Shown: in pieces, positions 1 to 5,557 of the stretch
Numbering within the stretch: position 1 is the first letter of the stretch
How the letters are laid out: every line of letters starts with the position of its first letter
Origin: Alphaproteobacteria bacterium
GTDB lineage: Bacteria > Pseudomonadota > Alphaproteobacteria > Rickettsiales > VGDC01
Length of the DNA: 6,661 nucleotides
Reading direction: 5' to 3'
Assembly (NCBI GenBank): GCA_016869895.1
Contig: VGDC01000111.1
Coordinates: 1 to 6,661 of the forward strand
The notes under the pieces: model-generated
Database searches by the model: none
Seen by the model: only the letters and a program-made list of their open reading frames with translations
What the model was told of the DNA's origin: nothing
Program-made: the position numbers and the translations under genes

Positions 1-900
1 AAACTCGCCCTCGCCCAGAGCGAAGAGGTAAAGGCACGCCTATTGCGCGCTTATCCGGATATGGATGCCAGCCAGTTCGAAATCGTGCCCATGACCACCA
101 CGGGTGACCGCGTGCAAGACAAGACCTTGCAGGACATCGGCGGCAAAGGGCTTTTCACCAAGGAAATCGAAGATGCCTTGCTGAGTGGCGATGTGGACAT
201 CGCCGTGCATTCTATGAAGGATATGCCCACCGTCCTGCCGAGCGGTCTGCTCATCTCCTGTCTTTTGGAGCGCGAAGACCCGCGCGATGCCTTCCTTTCG
301 CCCCATGCAAGCTCGGTTGATGCGCTGAAGCACGGCGCGACCGTGGGCACGGCATCTCTCCGCCGTGGCGCACAGTTGAAGGCACATCGTCCAGACCTGA
401 ACATCGTGCCGCTGCGCGGCAACGTATTGACCCGCTTGCAGAAACTCTCCGATGGCGTGTGCGACGCGACCCTGCTCGCTGTGGCAGGCCTGAATCGCCT
501 CGGCATGGAAGACCATATCACCGAACGCCTCTCCACCGATGTCTGCCTTCCAGCAGTTGCACAAGGCGCAATCGGCGTGGAATGCCGCGAAGATGACGCG
601 TTCATCCGCGATTGGCTTCTGCCCATCCATCACGGCGAAACCTCGCTGCGCATCACGGCGGAACGCAGCTTGCTTGCGACGCTCGATGGCTCTTGCCGCA
701 CCCCCATCGGTGGTCTGGCGGTTTCCGTCGAAGACCATGTCATGAAGCTGGAAGGTTTAGTCGCCACGCCTGATGGCAGCGAATGCCACCGCCGCAGCAT
801 CCTCTTCACCGCTTCGGAAAAGGATGCGAGGGAAGCGGGCATCAAACTTGGCGAAACGCTGCTCAGCCTGATGGACAAACGTTTCTATACCGCAGGATGA
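1..900 (+). CDS. hemC: Hydroxymethylbilane synthase (porphobilinogen deaminase), 5'-truncated
   Basis: This cytoplasmic enzyme polymerises four porphobilinogen molecules into hydroxymethylbilane, the linear precursor of all tetrapyrroles. The reading frame is open from base 1 (K-L-A-L-A-Q-S-E), so the true start lies upstream; by comparison with E. coli HemC about 13-16 N-terminal residues are missing. The TTG at 43 is internal, not the start. Family motifs seen: TTTGDRVQD; AVHSMKDMP with the catalytic Asp codon at 220-222; LRGNVLTRLQKL, which carries substrate-binding arginines; and DGSCRTPIGG, whose Cys codon (694-696) is the attachment point of the dipyrromethane cofactor. All key residues are intact, and the visible 299 residues reach the normal C-terminus. 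The TGA stop is 3 bp before hemD, and the hemD ribosome-binding site overlaps the end of hemC, which implies co-transcription and coupled translation of two consecutive pathway steps. Confidence 0.97.
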   Translation, partial: KLALAQSEEVKARLLRAYPDMDASQFEIVPMTTTGDRVQDKTLQDIGGKGLFTKEIEDALLSGDVDIAVHSMKDMPTVLPSGLLISCLLEREDPRDAFLSPHASSVDALKHGATVGTASLRRGAQLKAHRPDLNIVPLRGNVLTRLQKLSDGVCDATLLAVAGLNRLGMEDHITERLSTDVCLPAVAQGAIGVECREDDAFIRDWLLPIHHGETSLRITAERSLLATLDGSCRTPIGGLAVSVEDHVMKLEGLVATPDGSECHRRSILFTASEKDAREAGIKLGETLLSLMDKRFYTAG

Positions 901-903
901 TGG

Positions 904-1587
904 ATGACACGCCTGCTGCTGACACGCCCTGAAAGTGATAACATCTACTGGGCGAAGCTGCTGCATAGCTTCGGCATCAAAACCGTTTCCAGCCCGTTAC
1001 TGCGCATCCAATCCTTTTCGCCACTGCTCAATCCACGCGATTACTCCGGAATCATCATCACCAGCAAACACGCCGTCCTCCCCGCTTCCGGCTGTAGCAA
1101 TCTTCCCGCCTACGCCATAGGGGCGGCGACCGCCGCCTTTGCGAAAGAAAACGGCTTCGCGAATATCGCTGCCGTTGCGCCGACGGTGAGGGAATTGCTC
1201 GCGCTCATTCCGCCACAGACGAATGGATTGCCGTTACTCTATGCTTCGGGTGAGGTCACCACGGTGGATGTGGTGCAGGAACTGAAAGCGCGGGGCATCG
1301 CCTGCCATCAGCAAATCGTCTATCGCGCGGAAGCCGCTGAAAGTCTTACCGCCGATACCCTGAACGGTCTGCGCGATGGGAGCATCGGTGGCGTGCTGCT
1401 TTTCTCCGCCCGCACTGCCGAAATCTTCCAGATGCTCACGCCAAGCCGCGACCTGACCCTTTTCTGCTTCAGCAAAGCCATCGCCGATGCTTGCGCACCT
1501 CACGGGCAATGGCGCAATGTGGTCTATGCCGATGTGCCGACCGCCGAAGCTTTCGAGGCACTCATCCGTGAACATCACACAAATTAA
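904..1587 (+). CDS. hemD: Uroporphyrinogen-III synthase
   Basis: Cyclises hydroxymethylbilane to uroporphyrinogen III with inversion of ring D, acting directly after HemC in the cytoplasm. The protein has 227 residues, slightly short of the usual 240-260. HemD is poorly conserved, but the two-lobe pattern is visible: LLLTRP at the N-terminus (4-9), IIITSKHAV (50-58, the family's ITSxxAV motif), YAIGAATAAF (70-79), LLYASGE (111-117), a (V/I)YRAE at 139-143 where the chain crosses back between lobes, and LLFSARTAEIF (165-175). The ATG at 904 is supported by AGGA at 894-897 with 6-nt spacing, and by the LLLTRP motif starting right after it. The context after hemC makes the call firm. A 38-bp gap containing a promoter-like sequence follows, so the next genes may be partly independent of hemCD. 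Confidence 0.93.
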   Translation: MTRLLLTRPESDNIYWAKLLHSFGIKTVSSPLLRIQSFSPLLNPRDYSGIIITSKHAVLPASGCSNLPAYAIGAATAAFAKENGFANIAAVAPTVRELLALIPPQTNGLPLLYASGEVTTVDVVQELKARGIACHQQIVYRAEAAESLTADTLNGLRDGSIGGVLLFSARTAEIFQMLTPSRDLTLFCFSKAIADACAPHGQWRNVVYADVPTAEAFEALIREHHTN

Positions 1588-1590
1588 GCT

Positions 1591-1619
1591 TTGGCAAACG
1601 CTTGGTATAGGGTTATAAA
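1591..1619 (+). promoter_or_regulatory. Predicted sigma70-type promoter for mic60-hemY, possibly leaderless
   Basis: TTGGCA (1591-1596) and TATAAA (1614-1619) each match the -35 and -10 consensus at 5 of 6 positions, with the ideal 17-bp spacer. The 6-bp discriminator AGCTGC (1620-1625) would place the transcription start at about 1626, the A of the mic60 ATG. No Shine-Dalgarno sequence lies at normal distance: the nearest candidate, AGGG at 1609-1612, is 13 nt away and overlaps the promoter. Both facts fit a leaderless mRNA from this promoter. Readthrough from hemD would still give a message with a leader. This is read from the sequence only; no transcript data are available. Confidence 0.55.
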
Positions 1620-1625
1620 AGCTGC

Positions 1626-2813
1626 ATGACCGATAAGAACACACCAAAATCCCCTGCCCCTACCCCTTCGGAAAAGCCGCAGACCGTGGTTAAGCCCACA
1701 GTCGAAACCGCGCCGAAAGCCACAGTTGATGCGCCCGCCCCTGCGCGCGCCGGCAAAGTGAAGGGCGCAAAGCGAAACACACCGCTTTATGGTTTCACGA
1801 CCTTTGTGGTCATCACAGGTGCTGTGCTGCTCGTCTGGCAGGGCGATCATTACGAGACCATCAAACAGCATATTCCTGCGCTTCCTGAAGTGAGCATCCC
1901 TTCGCTATCCACTTCCGCCGTTTCCAGCGGCACGGTCGCAGCACCCGCTTCCTCTTCGGAAGAACTCAGCCGCTTCCGCATCGTGAAACAGGAGTTGACA
2001 GAACTACGCACCTCCCATGAGGCATTGGCGCGCAACTTCATCGAATTGCAGAAGGAATTCGAGGCGTACAAAGCAAAAGCACCGGAAGCTCCCGCCCTTG
2101 CCGCAGAAATCGAACCCGCCGCTCCAGCTGTCGAGGCCGCGCCCGCTCCTGTCGTAATCGCTCCTGCTGCTGCGCCTTCCGAAGCGGTCACCGCAGAAAT
2201 CGCCGCGCTGAACACCCGCATAGACGCATTGCAAAAGCTGTTGGATGGTCAATCCGGCATCTCGGAGACCCGCTTGCAGCTTCTGGGGCATATCGAGGCG
2301 ATTTCCGGAAAGTTGAATGCAGGACTGCCGTATAAAGAAGAGTTGCAGGCTTTGAAGCAAATAGTTGGCAACGATTCCGTGCCCCGCGCCTCCATCTTCA
2401 CGCTCCAGCAGAATGCGGAGAACGGCGTTCCGAATCTTTCCGATCTCACTTCCGAATTCGAAGAAATCGCCCGCTTCACCGTGCCCGATAGCCTAAATAA
2501 AACGGGCAATGCGACCTTCGGCGATAAACTGCGTGCCGCTTTCGGCAATCTCGTCACCATCCGCAAAGTCGATGTGGAAGCCGACGATACCAGCGACGAG
2601 GCGGATATCGCCCGTGCCGAAGCGGAACTGCGCGCGGGTAATATCGAAATGGCCGTGACGCATCTGAATCAACTGACGGACACTTCCAAAGCCAATTTCA
2701 GCACATGGATCGTCAAAGCCAATAGCTATCTCGACACCCGCGCCGCCCTTGGCACCGTGCGTGAAATCTGGCTGCCTTCCGCGCAAAAGCCCTCTAACTC
2801 CGATTCTGAATAA
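1626..2813 (+). CDS. mic60: Mic60/mitofilin-like inner-membrane protein
   Basis: Alphaproteobacterial relative of Mic60, the core MICOS subunit that shapes crista junctions in mitochondria. In bacteria the homologue is linked to inner-membrane curvature and envelope contacts. The 395-residue protein shows the full layout: a charged, Pro-rich cytoplasmic N-terminus (1-52); one transmembrane helix (about 54-72) with positive residues before it (KVKGAKR); a heptad-rich coiled coil (about 111-150); an Ala/Pro linker (151-186); a short second helix (187-208); and a mitofilin-type C-terminal domain (about 215-385). That domain contains GLPYKEELQALKQI (233-246), NGVPNLSDLTSEFEEIAR (266-283), LVTIRKV and a DEADIARAEAELRAGN stretch (324-339), all in the order I expect from alphaproteobacterial homologues. 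Its place between hemD and hemY is the usual one for this group. The alternative annotation 'HemX-like' describes only the general topology. The bulk of the protein should be periplasmic. The stop overlaps the hemY ribosome-binding site. Confidence 0.85.
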   Translation: MTDKNTPKSPAPTPSEKPQTVVKPTVETAPKATVDAPAPARAGKVKGAKRNTPLYGFTTFVVITGAVLLVWQGDHYETIKQHIPALPEVSIPSLSTSAVSSGTVAAPASSSEELSRFRIVKQELTELRTSHEALARNFIELQKEFEAYKAKAPEAPALAAEIEPAAPAVEAAPAPVVIAPAAAPSEAVTAEIAALNTRIDALQKLLDGQSGISETRLQLLGHIEAISGKLNAGLPYKEELQALKQIVGNDSVPRASIFTLQQNAENGVPNLSDLTSEFEEIARFTVPDSLNKTGNATFGDKLRAAFGNLVTIRKVDVEADDTSDEADIARAEAELRAGNIEMAVTHLNQLTDTSKANFSTWIVKANSYLDTRAALGTVREIWLPSAQKPSNSDSE

Positions 2814-2822
2814 GGAAACACC

Positions 2823-4172
2823 GTGCTCCGCCTTCTGCTCTACATCACTGTGCTGATGCTGACGGCGGTTCTGCTGGCGCGTCTTATTGAAGTGCCCGGC
2901 TATGTGGATATGGTTTGGTTCGGGTGGTATATCGAAACAACCCCGCTTTTCCTGACGCTTTCGCTGCTTGGGCTATTCGCCTTGGTCATCGGCGCGTTCT
3001 GGGCGCTCGACCGCCTTGTGTCCCTCCCCAGCCGCTATCGCAACAAACGCCGCGTGGAATATCATGAACGCGGCCTTTCCGCGCTCACGGAAGCCATCGC
3101 CGCCCTTTCCGTCTCCGACATCGCGAATGCCAAGAAACTGACCAAGCGTTCAGAAAAACTCCTCGGCAAAACCCCCATCACCCACTTGCTCACGGCGCAA
3201 CTTGCGCGTTTAGAAGGGGATGAAGAAACCGCCACGGAGAACCTCAAACGCCTGCTGGATTTCAAGGAAACCCATTTCCTTGCCGCCCGTGGCCTGTTGG
3301 AACAGGCGCGCAAATCCGGCGATGTCGAAACCGCCGTCACCTATGCGCAGGAAGCGGGCAGCATCCGACCGGACAGCAGCTTCGCCGCGCTCTCTTTGCT
3401 GGATGTCTACACCCATCAGAAACGTTGGCAGCAGGCCATTGAGGTCATCAACCGTGCCCAGAGGCACCGCGCTTTGACCGCCGTCGAAGCCTCACGTTAC
3501 AAGGCACTCATCGAGTATCAGCACGCGGTTTACCTGTACGACCGTGATGATTTCAGTACCGCGCAACGCTATGCCGCCGCCGCGCATAAAACCCTGCCGG
3601 ACATGGTTCCAGCTGCGGTGCTGCTGGCAGAGATTTTCTCCACGCTCGGCAAAAAGCGCAATGCCTCTGCGGTGCTCACCCGCACGTGGAAAGTCTCACC
3701 ACATCCAGAAGTCGCCGCGCAATATAAGAAACTCCTGACCGATCTGCTGCCGGAAAAGCGCGTCACCGCGATGGAGAAGTTCGTCTCTGTCTCGCCCGAG
3801 GATATGGAAAGCCATCTGGCTGTCGCGGAAGTGGCCTTCGACGCGGGACAATACGGCAAAGCCCGTGAAGAGACCCGCAAAGCCTTGAATATCCTCGAAT
3901 CACCCCGCGCCTGTGAATTGATGGCGAAGCTGGAGGAAGCGGCGGATAACAAAGAAAAGGCTACGAAATGGCATACTCGCGCTTCGAAAACGCTCATCGA
4001 AGCCGCATGGGCATGCGAAAGCTGCAAAAAGCATCAGCCGCAATGGACGCTCCATTGCCCGGATTGCGATGCCTTTGACAGCATCCATTGGCGGATTGAC
4101 CGCCACCGCAAAGCAGCGGATACGCAAGCATCCACCGCCGTGGACGCCCTACCCCTTCTGAAAACCCACTGA
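2823..4172 (+). CDS. hemY: HemY-like inner-membrane TPR protein with C-terminal zinc ribbon
   Basis: Membrane protein of the HemY N-terminal family found in proteobacterial hem clusters. It is not the Bacillus HemY oxidase, and its biochemical role is unsettled. Two hydrophobic segments (about 3-20 and 41-62) flank a short loop with GYVDMVWFGWYIETT, the family signature. A basic stretch (RYRNKRR) follows, then a long helical-repeat region (about 78-385) in which TPR-like units are visible, for example ITHLLTAQLARLEGDEETAT and AVAEVAFDAGQYGKAREE. The tail has C398-x2-C401 and C412-x2-C415 within W-A-C-E-S-C and H-C-P-D-C-D-A-F-D-S, a rubredoxin-like zinc or iron ribbon comparable in layout to LapB/YciM. 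With the basic stretch just after TM2, the TPR and ribbon parts are probably cytoplasmic. The GTG start at 2823 is supported by AAGGA (2812-2816), 6 nt away, overlapping the mic60 stop. The stop is 1 bp from the stop of the convergent lipoprotein gene. Confidence 0.88.
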   Translation: MLRLLLYITVLMLTAVLLARLIEVPGYVDMVWFGWYIETTPLFLTLSLLGLFALVIGAFWALDRLVSLPSRYRNKRRVEYHERGLSALTEAIAALSVSDIANAKKLTKRSEKLLGKTPITHLLTAQLARLEGDEETATENLKRLLDFKETHFLAARGLLEQARKSGDVETAVTYAQEAGSIRPDSSFAALSLLDVYTHQKRWQQAIEVINRAQRHRALTAVEASRYKALIEYQHAVYLYDRDDFSTAQRYAAAAHKTLPDMVPAAVLLAEIFSTLGKKRNASAVLTRTWKVSPHPEVAAQYKKLLTDLLPEKRVTAMEKFVSVSPEDMESHLAVAEVAFDAGQYGKAREETRKALNILESPRACELMAKLEEAADNKEKATKWHTRASKTLIEAAWACESCKKHQPQWTLHCPDCDAFDSIHWRIDRHRKAADTQASTAVDALPLLKTH

Positions 4173-4173
4173 T

Positions 4174-4641
4174 TTATCTCTGTTGCGGCATCAATTCACG
4201 GGGCTGGTTGCTCGCGCCTGTTGGCGGTAGCTCGCGTACGCCGATGGAAGTCGGTGCGTCAAGAATGACGACCTCATCCGGATGATGCTGATAAAAGTGT
4301 GGCGGGACAGTGCTATCCTTATCCACATATTTCGGCGGCGGCGGTAACTGCACGCCTTTCAGGCGATAATCCTCACCATCGAGCGGCTGGGCATAGCACG
4401 TCACTTCACCGATGCTTTTATAGCAGAACGCCGTGTCCGGCTGACGATTCGCAAGTTCTGGCTCACCGATATTCTCAGTCTCGAACCAGCTTCGAATCTT
4501 GCGATCGACCTTCTTTCCTTCATTGGTCATCGACTGTCCCGCTTGGGAAACACGATTTCCCGCTTTCGCACAGCCCGTAACCGCGACACAGACGACCAGC
4601 GCCAAAAGAATGCTGCGTTTCGTGGAAATGGAATCATGCAT
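4174..4641 (-). CDS. Small outer-membrane-type lipoprotein with CY-CYAQPL motif
   Basis: A 155-residue predicted lipoprotein of unknown function. Residues 1-24 form a lipoprotein signal peptide: basic KR at 8-9, hydrophobic ILLALVVCVAV, and lipobox V-T-G-C with the lipidated Cys at 24. Residue 25 is Ala, with no Asp at +2, so transport to the outer membrane by Lol is the default expectation. The mature part has a charged segment and the motif FCYKSIGEVTCYAQPL (72-87). I recognise its C-Y...C-Y-A-x-P-L pattern from small alphaproteobacterial lipoproteins without an assigned role. A Pro-rich stretch (LPPPPKYV) and a polar tail follow. C73 and C82 could form a disulfide. The ATG lies inside the end of the upstream YeeZ-like gene (8-bp overlap, ATGCATGA), with AAGGGG 6 nt before it, so translation is probably coupled. 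Any heme or membrane link is only by neighbourhood. Confidence 0.85.
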   Translation of the reverse strand: MHDSISTKRSILLALVVCVAVTGCAKAGNRVSQAGQSMTNEGKKVDRKIRSWFETENIGEPELANRQPDTAFCYKSIGEVTCYAQPLDGEDYRLKGVQLPPPPKYVDKDSTVPPHFYQHHPDEVVILDAPTSIGVRELPPTGASNQPRELMPQQR

Positions 4642-5473
4642 CGGCGGCCCCTTCGGATTCAGGTGGAAGGAAGGATTTTAATCCTTCTTTATAGGTAGGA
4701 TAGCACAACTCCATCTGCAAATCGCGCAGAATCCGCGTGCCGTCAACGCGGCGGTTAGCGGCATAGAAACTCGCGGCGAAGGGGGAGAGATTCGCCTCCT
4801 CGAATGGCACCAGCGGCGGAGCCTCCACTCCCAACAGTCGCGCTGCCTCGGCCACCACTTCATGGGAAGGCGCGGGTTGCGCATCCGCTAGGTTATATAT
4901 TTTTCCACCCCCGCCACGGTGCATCTCTTCCCATAGCAGACGGGCGATATCCACCACATGGATGCGCGAGAAATACTGCCCTTCCTTATAGATTCGGTGC
5001 GCATTCCCTTCCTGCATCTGCTTAATGGCGTTGCGCCCCTCACCATAAATCCCAGAAAGCCGGAAGACGCGTGTGGCATCACTGGCCGCAAGCCACGCTT
5101 CCTCGGCTTTTATCCGCAATACACTGCGCGGCTCTTTGGCGCGCAGCGCACTGTCCTCATCAACCCATTCGCCCTGCCAGTCGCCATATACGCCGGTGGT
5201 AGAGAGGTATCCCACCCAATCCGCATCCGCAAAATCATCGCCATGGTGGCGCAGCACCACATCGCCTTGCGCATCAGGGGGAATGGAAATCAACACATGC
5301 GTCGCCTCGCGCAGCGCATTCCGCCCCACTTCATTCATGGGCACATAACCATTGAACGCGTGGGTTTCCGCGCTTCCAATCCGGCTAGTGCCTTGCACGT
5401 CCCAGCCCTCACTCCGCGCCAGCACTGCCAGATGTTGCGCAACATAACCGAAACCGAAGCAGAATAATCTCAT
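4634..5473 (-). CDS. YeeZ-like NAD(P)-binding protein (atypical extended SDR)
   Basis: A 279-residue Rossmann-fold protein of the extended short-chain dehydrogenase/epimerase group, closest in pattern to E. coli YeeZ. The dinucleotide-binding motif GFGYVAQHLA is at 7-16, TSR (29-31) after the second strand suggests an NADP preference, and VLISIPP (60-66) follows. YLSTTGVYGD (89-98) is the family active-site region, FRLSGIYGEGR is at 137-147, and SRIHVVDIARLL (169-180) and KIYNLAD (191-197) match late Rossmann and epimerase motifs. The C-terminal RRVDGTRILRDL...YPTYKEGL resembles the YeeZ end. The usual catalytic Tyr-x3-Lys is absent: the expected place reads VLRIKAEEAW. YeeZ also lacks it, so a conventional epimerase reaction is doubtful and the substrate is unknown. 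The ATG at 5473 is supported by AAAGGA (plus 5481-5486) 7 nt upstream. It is the first gene of a two-gene operon with the lipoprotein and is divergent from the TPR gene. Confidence 0.88.
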   Translation of the reverse strand: MRLFCFGFGYVAQHLAVLARSEGWDVQGTSRIGSAETHAFNGYVPMNEVGRNALREATHVLISIPPDAQGDVVLRHHGDDFADADWVGYLSTTGVYGDWQGEWVDEDSALRAKEPRSVLRIKAEEAWLAASDATRVFRLSGIYGEGRNAIKQMQEGNAHRIYKEGQYFSRIHVVDIARLLWEEMHRGGGGKIYNLADAQPAPSHEVVAEAARLLGVEAPPLVPFEEANLSPFAASFYAANRRVDGTRILRDLQMELCYPTYKEGLKSFLPPESEGAADA

Positions 5474-5494
5474 AAGGTAGTCCTTTGAATTTTA

Positions 5495-5523
5495 TTGATA
5501 GATTGCCTGCGCTGCGCTAGATT
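5495..5523 (+). promoter_or_regulatory. Possible promoter of the secreted TPR gene
   Basis: TTGATA (5495-5500) matches the -35 consensus at 5 of 6 positions, and TAGATT (5518-5523) matches the -10 consensus at 4 of 6, keeping the key first T, A and last T. The spacer is exactly 17 bp. Transcription would start near 5530, giving a leader of about 28 nt before the ATG at 5558. The weak -10 makes this a candidate only. I found no convincing promoter for the divergent minus-strand operon: TTGGCA (plus 5523-5528) has no well-spaced -10. Confidence 0.35.
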
Positions 5524-5526
5524 GCC
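5499..5526. repeat. Perfect 9-bp direct repeat in divergent promoter region
   Basis: TAGATTGCC occurs at 5499-5507 and again at 5518-5526, 19 bp apart start to start, which puts the copies on nearly the same face of the helix two turns apart. Between them lies TGCGCTGCGC, itself near-palindromic (GCGC-T-GCGC). The pair covers the spacer and -10 of the candidate plus-strand promoter in the 84-bp region between the YeeZ-like and TPR genes. This is a plausible tandem operator, but the regulator is unknown and chance cannot be excluded. Confidence 0.5.
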
Positions 5527-5557
5527 AACATATTTCCGCCATTTTTGGATTAAAATC

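Noticed and set aside
40..738. Long minus-strand open frame (232 codons) opposite hemC
   Set aside because: hemC on the plus strand has intact catalytic motifs. The opposite frame is low in recognisable motifs and is the usual shadow created by biased third codon positions.
1586..1603. AAGC...GCTT inverted repeat after hemD as a terminator
   Set aside because: The stem is only 4 bp, there is no T-run after it, and the same bases are better explained as the -35 and spacer of the mic60 promoter.
1234..1647. Minus-strand frame spanning the hemD-mic60 gap
   Set aside because: It overlaps two well-supported plus-strand genes and has no motif or ribosome-binding site support.
904..4172. HemY as protoporphyrinogen oxidase
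   Set aside because: The gene at 2823-4172 has TM segments, TPR helices and a cysteine ribbon, with no FAD-binding GxGxxG motif, so it is not the Bacillus-type HemY enzyme.
4958..5467. Plus-strand open frame (169 codons) opposite the YeeZ-like gene
   Set aside because: The minus-strand protein shows the full Rossmann pattern and a good ribosome-binding site. The plus-strand frame has no family features or start signal.
5495..5557. N-terminal extension of the TPR protein from the TTG at 5495
   Set aside because: It would place 21 mostly polar residues before a clear signal peptide and would use a TTG inside the promoter region. The ATG at 5558 gives a normal exported protein.
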